From Alphaproteobacteria bacterium (GTDB lineage: Bacteria > Myxococcota_A > UBA796 > GCA-2862545), in contig JACKET010000007.1 of assembly GCA_020632875.1 (NCBI GenBank), positions 310,001-374,000 of the forward strand: a stretch of DNA of 64,000 nucleotides, read 5' to 3'. Each line of letters opens with the position of its first letter. Positions within the stretch are counted from its first letter, which is position 1. Under the pieces are notes generated by a model that was not told the DNA's origin, did not search any database, and was given only the letters and a program-made list of their open reading frames with translations. The position numbers were made by a program, and so were the translations under genes. Shown piece by piece: positions 44,559 to 56,397 of this stretch.

Positions 44559-46004
44559 CTACTGCGGGTACTGCACCCGCACCGAGAAGCGCCCGTCGTC
44601 GTCGGTGAGGCCCGTGCCCCACACGCGGCCGGTCTGATCGCGGATCTCGAGGAGCGCGAACTCCTCGGGCTCGCCTTCGAACTGCACGGTGCCCTCGATC
44701 GGACGCCCGATGGCGTACTGCACGACGACATCCTGGTCTTCGGGGGTGACCTGGAACCGGGTGAGCGCGACATCGTCGCGGCTGCCGGGCGGGCTCGCCG
44801 CGCACGACAGGGGCGAGTCGGCCGCGATCATCTCGAAGCGCCCGTCGGTGCGGGTGAACGCCGACCAGGACCGCCCGGCGAACCCGACCTCGGTGCACCG
44901 CACCTGGGCATCGGGCATCGGCACCCCGCTGGGGTCGACCACGAGCCCCGTGATCCGGGTGAGGTCGGGCAGCACCACGTCGCCGAGGTCGATGGGCGCC
45001 TCGACGACGACGTCGGAGAGCCGCCGGCTGGTCAGGTCGCGGCTCGGGAGGATCTCGAGCGTGTAGGAGCCGGCGACCGCGCGGGTCACGATGTTGCCCT
45101 GGGAGTCCGAGAGCCCCTCGATGTCGACGCGCGCATTCGTGCCGTAGGCGTCGAGCGTGCTGGCCCGGAGGCGGTAGGGCACGAACGAGAGGCCGTCTCC
45201 GGTGGGGTCGACGGCGCGTGCCTGCACGGTGTGCAGCTCGATCTCGGGGTATTCGAAGTCGTGCCGCGCGCCGGACGGCCCGACCGCGACGACATCGGAC
45301 AGCACGGGGTCGAGACCGTCGCCGATTCCGCGCGTGCGCACCGTGTAGACGCCCGGCTGCACGCGGATCTCGAACCAGCCTTCGGGATCGGTCACGTCGG
45401 TCGCGCCTTCGACCCCCGTGGACGAGAGGACCACGACCTCGGCATTGCCGTACGGCGCGCCGTCTTCGAACACCCGACCCCAGATCGGCACGCCCTGATC
45501 GAGCCCGAGATCGAGCAGCTCGAGCTCCGAGGTCGCGAGCACGGTCTGGGTGGTCATCGGCATCCGCGGATCCTCGGGCGCGATGGTCACCTGGTACTCG
45601 GCGGACACCAGCGCGACCTCGAACAGGCCGTCGACGTCGGTCGAGGTGATCTGCGTGCCGGGAAGCGACGCCGTGCGGAACGACAGCGACGCGCGCACCG
45701 CGCCATCGGAGGAGGGGAGGTCGGCGCGATTCGTGGGGTTCACCACCTGCCCGGAGACGGCCCCGGGGATGGTGAACGGGCGGAGGAGCTCGACGGCGAT
45801 GGGCTGCTCGTAGGGCGGGTCGTCGACCGAAGCCGGCACGGCGCGCACGGTGCCGTCGCTGTCGGTCTGCTTGCCAGGGAACACCTGGAGCACCAGCGTG
45901 TCGGTCTCGATCGGCGGGGGCGTGGGGTCGACGACCTCGCGCGGCGCGTCGTTCAGCGAGTACTCGGCACATCCGACGAGGGCGAGCAGGGCGATCGAGA
46001 TCAT
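44559..46004 (-). CDS. large beta-domain lipoprotein (carboxypeptidase-regulatory-like repeats)
   Basis: 481 residues, ATG overlapping the previous gene. Lipobox LVGC (Cys about 12). At least four Ig-like carboxypeptidase-regulatory units recur, each with VSGQVV/ITGLVV opening and D-x-x-G-R/W-F closing motifs (VDGLFEVAL, PEGWFEIRV, TDGRFEMIA, DDGRFSVRV). Such proteins face the periplasm or cell surface. It is the last gene of a kinase operon and may be its output or sensor partner. Confidence 0.75.
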   Translation of the reverse strand: MISIALLALVGCAEYSLNDAPREVVDPTPPPIETDTLVLQVFPGKQTDSDGTVRAVPASVDDPPYEQPIAVELLRPFTIPGAVSGQVVNPTNRADLPSSDGAVRASLSFRTASLPGTQITSTDVDGLFEVALVSAEYQVTIAPEDPRMPMTTQTVLATSELELLDLGLDQGVPIWGRVFEDGAPYGNAEVVVLSSTGVEGATDVTDPEGWFEIRVQPGVYTVRTRGIGDGLDPVLSDVVAVGPSGARHDFEYPEIELHTVQARAVDPTGDGLSFVPYRLRASTLDAYGTNARVDIEGLSDSQGNIVTRAVAGSYTLEILPSRDLTSRRLSDVVVEAPIDLGDVVLPDLTRITGLVVDPSGVPMPDAQVRCTEVGFAGRSWSAFTRTDGRFEMIAADSPLSCAASPPGSRDDVALTRFQVTPEDQDVVVQYAIGRPIEGTVQFEGEPEEFALLEIRDQTGRVWGTGLTDDDGRFSVRVQYPQ

Positions 46005-46456
46005 GGAACCACCACGTCCCACACGAAGGTCGCAGACTTCGCGTCGCGCGGCACCTGATCGACGATCAGGAGCTCGATCTGCTCTCCGTCGAGCGCCGGA
46101 TCGAAGTCGATCTGCAAGCGGCTCGACCACACCGTCTCTTCCTGCCAGGTCTCCTCCGTGAAGGCGGTGAACGGCGGCAGAGCCCAGAAGAACAACAGGT
46201 TGTCGCCGTCTTCGTCGAAGGCGACCACCTGGAGGGTCTCTGTGGAGCTGCGGAAGAACAAGGTGGTGTCCAGGGGATCGGGAGAGAGGATCTGCGGAGC
46301 GTGATTCTCTGCGGGCTGCCACGTGGGCTCGATGTAGAAGCAGCCCTGCCCGAATGCGATGCAACCGATGTGCCACAGCGAGAATCGGCCGACCCGACGG
46401 GCCTGTCGCGGCTCGCGCGCCCCCGACCCGAACCCGGATCGCGACATCCCGATCAC
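46001..46456 (-). CDS. putative small lipoprotein of the kinase operon
   Basis: 151 residues from GTG 46456, overlapping the kinase stop (GTGA); an ATG at 46447 is equally possible. After a basic N-region the sequence WHIGCIAFGQGCF could be a lipobox (Cys about 36). The rest is acidic and aromatic-rich, resembling a beta-sandwich (SPDPLDTTLFF, FDEDGDNLLFFWALPP), perhaps a cadherin-like fold. I recognise no family. It couples the kinase and the large lipoprotein genes. Confidence 0.55.
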   Translation of the reverse strand: MIGMSRSGFGSGAREPRQARRVGRFSLWHIGCIAFGQGCFYIEPTWQPAENHAPQILSPDPLDTTLFFRSSTETLQVVAFDEDGDNLLFFWALPPFTAFTEETWQEETVWSSRLQIDFDPALDGEQIELLIVDQVPRDAKSATFVWDVVVP

Positions 46457-48300
46457 GGCCCGATGACCTGGTCCGGGAAGACCACGTCGCTCCACACGTG
46501 CTCGAACACCTCGGCGTCGGGGCAGGCCACCTGCACGACGTGGCCGTGCTGGTTCGGACGGGGCACCTCGATCCGGTGACCCAGCGCGCCGAGCGTGCCG
46601 AGCGACGCGCCGTTCAGCGAGACGGTGCACGCATCGGGGAACGAAGCCGCGAAGCGCACGGGAGCCGGTCGCGCCTCGAGGTTCACGACCTTCTCGAGGG
46701 ATTCGCCCGGGCCGAGCTCGATGCGCAGCTCGTAGGGCTTGACCACGTCGCTGCGGATCTCGAGCACGTAGGCGCCCGGCTGGAGCTCGAGGGGAGCGCG
46801 GGTGTTCCCGAGCTTGCGCCCCTGCTGGTAGATGTCGGCGGCCATGTTCGAGACGACCCGCAGGGTGGCCGGACCGGACGGGAGCACGACGGGCGCCGGC
46901 TCGACCAGAGCGAGCGGCGCGGGGGCGGGCTGAGGCGGCGGGCGGGGGCGCGGCGTCGGCCTCGGCGGAGGCGCTGGGACCGGCGCGGCGACGGGGGTGG
47001 GTCGCGTCTCGGGGTCGCGCGGAGAGGGTTCGGGCTGCGGCGTGGGGTCGGGGAGCGCCGGAGCGGCGACCGGGTCGGGAGCGGGCTCGGGGAGCGCGTC
47101 GGGCCGGGGCTCGTGGACGGCGAGGACGGCATCCGGGTCGCTCGCGGCGTCGGTGCGCGGCGGACGGACGAACCACATCACGAGCGCCCCGGCGGTGAGC
47201 ACGACGGCTGCGAGCCCGAGCCCGAACGTGACGGGACGCCGGGGCTTCTCGGGCTCGACGTGCAGGCTCGCGACGAGCTCGAGCACCTCTTCGTTCTCTT
47301 CGTCGAGCGCGAGCAGACGGTTGAAGTGGCGCAGGGCGCCGAGCGCGTCGCCATCCGCCAGCAGCGCCTTGCCCGTCGCGAGGACGACGCGTGAGACGTG
47401 CTCCTGCAGGCGCTTCTCGAAGGCATCGGGCTCGGCGAGCCAGGCCTGGATGCACCAGGCCGGGTCGTCGGTCGCGATGCCCACGTCGGACAGCACGGCC
47501 ATCAGGGCTTCGGAGACCTCGGCCGCGGTGTTGAAGCGACCCTCGGGGCTCGTCGCCATGAGTCGCTCGATCGCGTCGGCCAGGGTGGGGGAGATCGCCG
47601 GTGCGAGCTCGGCGACGTTCGGGCGGTTGCCCTCGATGACGTTCTTCAGGATGAGGCTCGGATTGCTGCCGCTGAACGGCAGCTCGCCGGTGACCAGGTA
47701 GAACAGCACCGTGCCGAGCGAGAAGAGGTCGGACCGCGTGTCGAGCGGGGCCTCGACGGCCTGCTCGGGGCTCATGAACGCGGGCGAGCCGACCAGGGCG
47801 CCCGTGAGTGTGACCTGCGACTCGTCGAGGAACCGCGCGATGCCGAAGTCCATCAGCTTCACGGTGCCGTCGTCGCGCACCATGACGTTGTCGGGCTTCA
47901 TGTCGCGGTGCAGGATGCCGGACGCGTGGGCGTACCCGAGGGCCCGGCACAGCCGCACCCCGATGACCGCGACCAGCTCGGAGGGCAGGCGGCCCCGCTC
48001 TTCGACGAGCGCGGTGAGCGTCTGCCCGTCGACGAACTCGGTGATGATGTAGCAGTCGCCGCTGTCGATGCCCGAGTAGTCGAAGATCTCGAGGATGTTC
48101 TCGTGTCGGAGGTGCTCGATCGCGCGGGCCTCGCGGGCGAAGCGCTTCCGGTTGCGGGTGGACGACGAGAGGTGGGGGTGGAGCACCTTGATCGCCACGT
48201 CGCGGTCGAGGGTGGTGTGGCGACCGCGGTACACGGTCGCCATCCCGCCCTCCCCGACCTTCTGGAGAACCTCGTACTTGTCGACGGTAGACCCGATCAA
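46453..48300 (-). CDS. Ser/Thr protein kinase with PEGA domain
   Basis: 615 residues from TTG 48300 (MIGSTVDKYEVL). The kinase domain (about 8-275) has GEGGMATV, catalytic HRDMKPDN and DFG (LMDFGIAR). A membrane segment lies near residue 360. A Pro-rich stretch (about 400-455) links to a C-terminal PEGA domain (about 460-560). Hanks-type kinases of this shape are abundant in Myxococcota. Upstream, on this strand, a TAGAAT -10-like box (48378-48373) is seen. It is the first gene of a three-gene operon with two lipoproteins. Confidence 0.9.
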   Translation of the reverse strand: MIGSTVDKYEVLQKVGEGGMATVYRGRHTTLDRDVAIKVLHPHLSSSTRNRKRFAREARAIEHLRHENILEIFDYSGIDSGDCYIITEFVDGQTLTALVEERGRLPSELVAVIGVRLCRALGYAHASGILHRDMKPDNVMVRDDGTVKLMDFGIARFLDESQVTLTGALVGSPAFMSPEQAVEAPLDTRSDLFSLGTVLFYLVTGELPFSGSNPSLILKNVIEGNRPNVAELAPAISPTLADAIERLMATSPEGRFNTAAEVSEALMAVLSDVGIATDDPAWCIQAWLAEPDAFEKRLQEHVSRVVLATGKALLADGDALGALRHFNRLLALDEENEEVLELVASLHVEPEKPRRPVTFGLGLAAVVLTAGALVMWFVRPPRTDAASDPDAVLAVHEPRPDALPEPAPDPVAAPALPDPTPQPEPSPRDPETRPTPVAAPVPAPPPRPTPRPRPPPQPAPAPLALVEPAPVVLPSGPATLRVVSNMAADIYQQGRKLGNTRAPLELQPGAYVLEIRSDVVKPYELRIELGPGESLEKVVNLEARPAPVRFAASFPDACTVSLNGASLGTLGALGHRIEVPRPNQHGHVVQVACPDAEVFEHVWSDVVFPDQVIGP

Positions 48301-48424
48301 GCCGTCAAACCCATCCGGAGAGCACGCGAGAGCAACGGTTCGAGCGTGCCACCCCCGCGCCGAACCGCACGTATTCTAACCGGGCCTCGCGATCTTGTTG
48401 TGCAGCCACGGTCTCAGGGGGCCG

Positions 48425-49285
48425 TCACAGCTGGCTGTGGTCGCCGAACGGCCCCGCGAGCCCGCGGTCGCGGAGCACGTTCAGGATCGTCGCGGCGGTC
48501 TCCTCGACGGCCTTGTTGGTGACGTCGATGATCGGCCACTCGGGGTGGGCCCGGAACAGGTCGGAGGCGTACTCGAGCTCGGCCATGATGTAGTCGGGGT
48601 CGTCGTAGTTGCTCTGCGTGCCGACCCCCATCGCGCGCAGCCGGCTCGCCCGGATGCTCTGCAGCGGCTCGGGGCCGATGGTGAGCGCGAAGACGCGGTG
48701 CGGATCGACCTCGAAGAGCTGCGGCGGCGGCGCGTGGTCGAGCACGATGGGGACGTTGCCGACCTTGAACCCCTTGTGGGCGAGGTACGTCGACAGCGGC
48801 GTCTTCGACGTGCGCGAGACCCCGACGAGGATCACGTCGGCCTCGCGGAGCATGCGCGGCTCTTTCCCGTCGTCGGCCTTCACGGTGAACTCGACGGCCT
48901 CGATGCGCTTGAAGTACCGCTCGTCGGCCTGGTGCATCAGGCCCGGGACCGAGAGGGGCTCGGCCTCGAGGTAGCCCTGCAGCTCGCCGAGCAGGTTGCC
49001 GATGAGGTCGAGGTGCCGGACCTTGAGGTCGGTGCTGTAGCGCTCGGCGAGCTCGCGCATGGTGGGCTGCACGAGCGTGGTGATGACGAACGCCTGGCGC
49101 CGCGCGGCGATGCGGAACAGCCCGAGCAGCGTGTCGGCCGTGCTCACGCCTGCGTAGGTCCGCACGTGCACCAGGTGCCCCTGGAACTGGCGGAGCCCGG
49201 CGCGCACGACCTTCTCGGCCGTCTCGCCCGTGCCGTCGGAGATCACGATGATCGGCTGCGGCATGCGCACCCGGGTGTCGCTCAT
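48425..49285 (-). CDS. ppsR: PEP synthase regulatory kinase/pyrophosphorylase
   Basis: 286 residues, ATG overlapping the SCP2 stop. The DUF299 signature ISDGTGETAEK opens the protein and the P-loop-like GVSRTSKTPLSTYLAHKG (about 145-162) is the nucleotide site. These enzymes switch PEP synthase or PPDK off by phosphorylation with ADP and on with phosphate. Its PpsA/PPDK target is not in the window. The product is a cytoplasmic metabolic regulator. Confidence 0.9.
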   Translation of the reverse strand: MSDTRVRMPQPIIVISDGTGETAEKVVRAGLRQFQGHLVHVRTYAGVSTADTLLGLFRIAARRQAFVITTLVQPTMRELAERYSTDLKVRHLDLIGNLLGELQGYLEAEPLSVPGLMHQADERYFKRIEAVEFTVKADDGKEPRMLREADVILVGVSRTSKTPLSTYLAHKGFKVGNVPIVLDHAPPPQLFEVDPHRVFALTIGPEPLQSIRASRLRAMGVGTQSNYDDPDYIMAELEYASDLFRAHPEWPIIDVTNKAVEETAATILNVLRDRGLAGPFGDHSQL

Positions 49286-49623
49286 CCGTCGCTCCGCAGG
49301 GCTTCGTGGAGGCCGAGCACGATGCCCACGTCGCCCGCGACCTCGAGCCGGCCGCTCATGAAGCCCTCGGTCGCGTCGAGCGACCCGGTGAGCAGGGCGT
49401 GGAAGTCGGCGGTGGAGCAGCGCAGCAGGCAGTCGGGGTTCGTCGGGTGGTCGACCAGGTGCACCCGCGTGCCGCGCCGCTTCAGGCACCACACCCCACC
49501 GCCGGGGCCCTCGAGCTCGAAGCGGATCACCGATCCATCCGGGATCGCGCGCCCAACGGCAGCGCGGTGTGCGGCGTCCGCGAAGAAGCGATGGAGCTGG
49601 GAGGGCGCTGCCTGCACGGGCAT
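49282..49623 (-). CDS. SCP2-like sterol-binding-fold protein
   Basis: 113 residues from ATG 49623, overlapping ppsR (ATGA). The fold pattern of the SCP2 family is present: VIRFELEGPGGGVWCL, then CLLRCSTADFHALLTG and a C-terminal GRLEVAGDVGIVLGL (about 33-48, 66-82, 92-106). Such domains bind lipids or acyl chains, often alone in myxobacterial genomes. The family call is moderate; no ligand can be named. Confidence 0.7.
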   Translation of the reverse strand: MPVQAAPSQLHRFFADAAHRAAVGRAIPDGSVIRFELEGPGGGVWCLKRRGTRVHLVDHPTNPDCLLRCSTADFHALLTGSLDATEGFMSGRLEVAGDVGIVLGLHEALRSDG

Positions 49624-49713
49624 CCGGGGGCGGTCGTGTGATTGTACCCGACCCGCGGTCGTCCCCACGGCCGGATGCCGCGCTATAGCCCTCCGGGAGG
49701 AGACGGCCACCCC

Positions 49714-49836
49714 ATGGACCCCATGCCCCCCGGCTTCCACTTCGGTGCACCGGAGGTGCAGGCGGTCCTCCTCGCCATCGCGATCATCTCGACGATCGCG
49801 GCGATCCGGTACGGGCGTCGTCATCAAAATCCATGA
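49714..49836 (+). CDS. short single-helix membrane protein
   Basis: 40 residues from ATG 49714 with GGGAGGAG 11 bp upstream. A hydrophobic helix (about 15-31, VQAVLLAIAIISTIAAI) and a basic end (RYGRRH) give one membrane span with the C-terminus inside. No family is recognised. It is divergent from the SCP2 gene, 69 bp before lon, and may be a small partner or just a conserved leader. Reality is moderate. Confidence 0.5.
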   Translation: MDPMPPGFHFGAPEVQAVLLAIAIISTIAAIRYGRRHQNP

Positions 49837-49905
49837 CCGGTTCCCCCCGGCGGGCTCCGTGGCTAGAGTGACCTCCATCCCACCCGTCCCAGAGGACCTC
49901 CATCC

Positions 49906-52349
<2,444 letters not shown>

Positions 52350-52353
<4 letters not shown>

Positions 52354-53375
52354 TCGCGCTCCTCGCGAGCGTGGCGTACGGCCAGCAACCCGCAGAGGTC
52401 CGCACCACCACGGACCTCCAGGATTGTCTGGACGCGCCCGTGTGCGAGGGGCTCTTCACGACCCTGCTGTCCGAGTCCATGGTCGAGATGGGCTTCCTCT
52501 TCCAGCACGACGCGATGGGGGGGAGCGCGCTCGCGGGCAAGGGCAACGGCTTCGTCGTCGAGCTGAACGTCCACAGCGCGGCGCTCGGCCCGCGCAACGT
52601 GGTCATGGAGAACCTGCAGCTCCCTCCGGCCGTTCCGGTCCTCGAGGTGGGCTACCAGGTCGGTAGCTTCACGTACGACGACCCGTACCCGCAGTACGCC
52701 GTCTCGGCGTTCCTGTTCCCGCCCATCCGCCTCGACGACTACCGCGCGTTCACCACGGGTGCGTCGGCCTCCCTCGCGATCCCGCTCGCCACGCACTTCG
52801 TGTGGGCGGGGGCCGAGGCCGACGTGTCGTACGGCTCGGTGGTCGGCCCGTTCGTGGGCGACGGCGGCGTGATCGAGGACATCGACGTGGTCGGCGACCT
52901 CATCGACGTCCAGCAGCCCCCGTGCGACACCACGTCCGACGGGTGCATCGACCGGTTCCGCACGCTGGCGGTGCTCCCGAAGCTCGGGCTCTCGTTCGAG
53001 CCGGCGCCGCCGATGTTCTTCTACCTGAAGGGCGGCGCGGCCTGGGTCACGAGCGACATCCGCGTGGCCTACGACGACTCGCGGTGGGTGCTGAAGGGCC
53101 TGCAGCCGCAGGTCTCGTACGGCGGGGGCGTCCGGCTCGGCGACCGCGTGCAGATCACGGCGGGGGGCGTCACCGCGCTCAAGCCGGAGGCCCTGTCGAG
53201 CGACGACTCCCGCACGCTGACCCGCGTGGTCGCGTCGTTCTCGGTGCACACGGGCGACGCCCGCTACTGGTCGAAGGACGTCGAGCCTGCGCCCGAGCCC
53301 GAGCCTGCGCCCGAGCCCGAGCCGGTGACCGCGACGGAGGCCGAGGCAGAGGCCGGGGGCGAAGCCGCACCCTGA
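52350..53375 (+). CDS. exported beta-rich protein, unknown function
   Basis: 341 residues from TTG 52350 overlapping the lon stop (TTGA). A short signal (MIALLASVAYGQ) precedes a region of repeated beta strands with Gly and aromatic alternation (GVRLGDRVQITAGGVTALK near 270) that resembles an outer-membrane barrel or large lectin-like fold. The end is a Glu/Pro tail (EPAPEPEPAPEPEP). I recognise no family. It is coupled to lon by translation only. Confidence 0.55.
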
Positions 53376-53397
53376 TCCACGGGTTATTCGGCGCGCC

Positions 53398-54918
53398 ATG
53401 AACATCCGACCCTTCAAGCGCGTCCTCGTCGCGAATCGCGGAGAGATCGCCGTCCGCATCATCCGCGGCTGCCACGAACGGGGCCTCACCGCCGTCGCTG
53501 TGTACAGCACGGCCGACGCCGATGCCCTGCACGTGCGCATGGCCGATCAGGCCGTGTGCATCGGGCCTCCCGCGAGCTCCGAGTCCTACCTGCTCGGCGA
53601 CCGGCTGCTCGCTGTGGCCGCCGAGACCGGGTGCGACGCCGTCCACCCGGGCTACGGGTTCCTGTCGGAGAACGCCGGGTTCGCGAAGAAGGTCATCGAC
53701 GCGGGCCTCGTGTGGATCGGTCCTCCGCCCGACGCGATCGACGCGATGGGCTCGAAGACCGCGGCACGACAGAAGATGTCGGCGGCCGGCGTGCCCGTCG
53801 TGCCCGGTACCCTCGAAGCCATCCACGACCCCGCCGAAGCGCTGACGATCGGGCGCGAGATCGGCTTCCCGCTCATGCTGAAGGCCGCGGCCGGCGGTGG
53901 GGGCAAGGGAATGCGCCTGGTGCACCGCGAGGCCGACCTGAAGGACGCGCTGCTCGGTGCCCAGGGCGAGGCCCAGAAGTCGTTCGGCGACGCGTCGGTG
54001 TACCTCGAGCGGGCCATCGTGAATCCGCGCCACATCGAGATCCAGGTGCTGGCCGACGCGCACGGCAACGTGGTGCATCTGTTCGAGCGCGACTGCTCCA
54101 TCCAGCGCCGGCACCAGAAGGTCGTCGAAGAGGCGCCGTGCCCGATCCTCCCGGCCAGCACGCGCGAAGCGATGGCCGGGGCCGCGGTCCGCGCGGCGAA
54201 GGCCGTCGACTACGTCGGCGCGGGCACCTGCGAGTTCCTGCTCGGCGACGACGGCGAGTTCTTCTTCCTCGAGATGAACACCCGGCTCCAGGTCGAGCAC
54301 CCGATCACCGAGATGATCTCGGGCATCGATCTGCTCCAGGCCCAGCTCCGCGTGGCGGGCGGCGAGCCGCTCTGGTTCCGCCAGGAGGATCTCCAGATCC
54401 GCGGCCACGCCATCGAGTGTCGGATCTACGCCGAAGACGCGCGTGCGAACTTCCGCCCGGCACCGGGCCCGCTGCACGTGTACCGCGAGCCGGGCGGGCC
54501 GTGGGTCCGTGTGGATTCCGGGGTGGTGCAGGGGATGGAGATCCCCATCCACTACGACCCGATGGTCGCGAAGCTCGTCGTCTGGGGCGCCACGCGCGAC
54601 GAGGCGATCGGCCGCGCGAAGCGGGCGCTGCAGGACTACCGCGTCGTCGGCACGCCCACGAGCATCCCGTTCTTCCTCGCCACGTTCGAAGACCCGCGGT
54701 TCCTCGCGGGGCACTACACGACGGGGTTCATCACGCCCGAGTGGCTGGACGCGAACCTCGAGCCCCCCGACGCCACGGTCGATCTCGCGGTGGCCGCGGC
54801 GGCCATCGCACGGCTCGAGTCCGAGCTCGGGAGGAAGGCGCCGGCCGCCGAGGGCGCGATCAGCTCGGCATGGAAGCGCACGGGTCGGTGGCGCGAAGCC
54901 GCGAGGGGTTGGCGATGA
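53398..54918 (+). CDS. biotin carboxylase subunit (acyl-CoA carboxylase type)
   Basis: 506 residues, slightly longer than AccC. The ATP-grasp domain is clear: AAAGGGGKGMRLV, ERDCSIQRRHQKVVEEAP and the metal-binding EMNTRLQVEHPITE. It carboxylates biotin with bicarbonate and ATP. The C-terminal 50 residues are extra. It overlaps a separate biotin carrier gene, an arrangement of propionyl-, methylcrotonyl- or related acyl-CoA carboxylases; the carboxyltransferase subunit is not in the window, so substrate is unknown. Confidence 0.9.
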   Translation: MNIRPFKRVLVANRGEIAVRIIRGCHERGLTAVAVYSTADADALHVRMADQAVCIGPPASSESYLLGDRLLAVAAETGCDAVHPGYGFLSENAGFAKKVIDAGLVWIGPPPDAIDAMGSKTAARQKMSAAGVPVVPGTLEAIHDPAEALTIGREIGFPLMLKAAAGGGGKGMRLVHREADLKDALLGAQGEAQKSFGDASVYLERAIVNPRHIEIQVLADAHGNVVHLFERDCSIQRRHQKVVEEAPCPILPASTREAMAGAAVRAAKAVDYVGAGTCEFLLGDDGEFFFLEMNTRLQVEHPITEMISGIDLLQAQLRVAGGEPLWFRQEDLQIRGHAIECRIYAEDARANFRPAPGPLHVYREPGGPWVRVDSGVVQGMEIPIHYDPMVAKLVVWGATRDEAIGRAKRALQDYRVVGTPTSIPFFLATFEDPRFLAGHYTTGFITPEWLDANLEPPDATVDLAVAAAAIARLESELGRKAPAAEGAISSAWKRTGRWREAARGWR

Positions 54919-55409
54919 GGTACGAGGTCGAGCTCGAAGGGCGAAAGGTCGTGGTCGATGTCGAGCGCGCCGAGGGCGGCTGGCGCGTCCGCATGGACGA
55001 AGGCGAATGGGCCGCGTGGGGCGGGGGATTCGTGCAGCCGGGCGAGCTCCGGCTCGTGAACGGCGGGCGCAGCACGACCGTCGGCACCCACGTCCACGGC
55101 GACCGCGTCGCGCTCCAGGTCGACGGGCACCCGCTCGACGCGAGGGTCGTCGATCCGCGCTCCGCGAGCGCCGCGATGGGCGGCGGGGCGGCCGAGGGCG
55201 TGCTCGCGACGCCGATGCCAGGCGTCGTCGTCCGCATCCCGGTGGCGGTGGGCGACCGCGTCACGGCGGGTCAGGTGGTCATCGTGGTCGAGGCCATGAA
55301 GATGGAGAACGAGTTCAAGGCCCCCGTCGACGGCGTGGTCGAGAGCATCGAGGTCCAGATCGGGCAGGCGCTCGAGGCGAACGCCGTGCTCGCGCGTATC
55401 GGCGAGTAG
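54915..55409 (+). CDS. biotin carboxyl carrier protein
   Basis: 164 residues, ATG overlapping the carboxylase stop (ATGA). The biotinyl domain fills the last 70 residues, with biotin attached at Lys129 of EAMKMEN and the typical ending GQALEANAVLARI. The N-terminal 90 residues resemble the BT/linker domain of methylcrotonyl-CoA carboxylase alpha, here split off. It carries carboxybiotin to the missing transferase subunit. It precedes the long convergent repeat region D. Confidence 0.9.
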   Translation: MRYEVELEGRKVVVDVERAEGGWRVRMDEGEWAAWGGGFVQPGELRLVNGGRSTTVGTHVHGDRVALQVDGHPLDARVVDPRSASAAMGGGAAEGVLATPMPGVVVRIPVAVGDRVTAGQVVIVVEAMKMENEFKAPVDGVVESIEVQIGQALEANAVLARIGE

Positions 55410-55430
55410 CCTCGGCTCTTCGGGCCGCGG

Positions 55431-56380
55431 GTGTCGGCCGCGGGATCCCGGCTCGTCGTAGAGGACGGGGACCGCGGGTGTGAACGTCCGGTCTACCCAT
55501 TACTCCGCGCGCGGAGCGCGCTGCGCGGCTCGCCTGCGGCGGCCTTGCGGTTCGTAGACCCGGCAGTCCCAGGATCCGGTTTCCCCGTGGGTTCGGGCGC
55601 TGCGGCGGGGCGATGGGAAACCGGACCCTTCGGGCTCTGCCTGTCGCGATCGAGGAGGTCGGAAGAGCTCCGCATCGGCAGGGCGCTCGAGGCCCGACCC
55701 GTGCGCGTGCGCGTGCGCGTGCGCGTGCCCGATCGGGCGCTCGAAGCGGAAATCCGGCTCGTCGTAGACGGCACCGTCGCGCGTGTCGGCCGCGGGATCC
55801 CGGCTCGCCGTGGAGAACGGGGACCGCCGGTGTGGACGTCCGGTCTACCCATTACTCCGCGCGCGGAGCGCGCTGCGCGGCTTGCCTATGGCGGCCTTGC
55901 GGTTCGTAGACCCGGCAGTCCCAGGATCCGGTTCCCGGGAGGGGCCAGCGGTGTGGCAGGGCGGTGGGGAACCGGACCCTGCGGACGTGCCCGCCCGGAC
56001 CGGTGGGGCGGTCGGGAGACGAGGGCGTCGCGGGTATCGGCCACGGGATCCCGGCTCGTCGTGGAGGACGGCCTGCTCTGGTGAGCTGCGTTCCCGGTCC
56101 GTCCCCAGGCCCCCTCGATCTCCGGGGCAGCAGCCCGTCTTGCCCTGCCCGCGACGTTCCCTCTGCGTCATCTGCGTCCTTCTGCGTCATCTGCGTGAGA
56201 CAGATCCCGCTCGAGCCCGATCTCCGTCGTCGGGAGCGTCGACCATGCCGGCAGCCGAACCCTCACCCGCACGCACGCCTCGCGCGGATTCTCCGTCACG
56301 GGGTGGCCGCTGTGGGGTCTGACCCCACTGAGGCCACCCCAGGGCCTGCTCTGGTGAGCTGCGTTCCCGGTCCGTCCCCA
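55431..56380. repeat. repeat region D in a convergent gap
   Basis: In the 988 bp between convergent genes there are two nearly identical direct repeats of about 199 bp (55431-55629 and 55783-55980), each holding the perfect palindrome CTCCGCGCGCGGAG, plus a truncated third copy (56031-56070). Between the two full copies lies (GTGCGC)4 at 55701-55724. A 37-bp exact direct repeat occurs at 56071-56107 and 56344-56380. One arm of the element A-C family is at 56162-56198, without a partner. No gene is seen. Confidence 0.85.
56162..56198. repeat. solitary arm of the element A-C inverted repeat
   Basis: This reads TCTGCGTCATCTGCGTCC and onwards, the same as the right arms of elements A and C. Its outer flank (AGACAGATCCCGCTCGAG) is the inverse of the left outer flank of element C. 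No matching second arm is found between the convergent genes, so it looks like a deleted or solo copy. Confidence 0.85.
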
Positions 56381-56397
56381 GACCCCCTGACGGGCTC

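Noticed and set aside
55701..55730. Hexamer GTGCGC array as part of a coding repeat
   Set aside because: It would encode only alternating residues without a supporting frame, ribosome site or neighbour.
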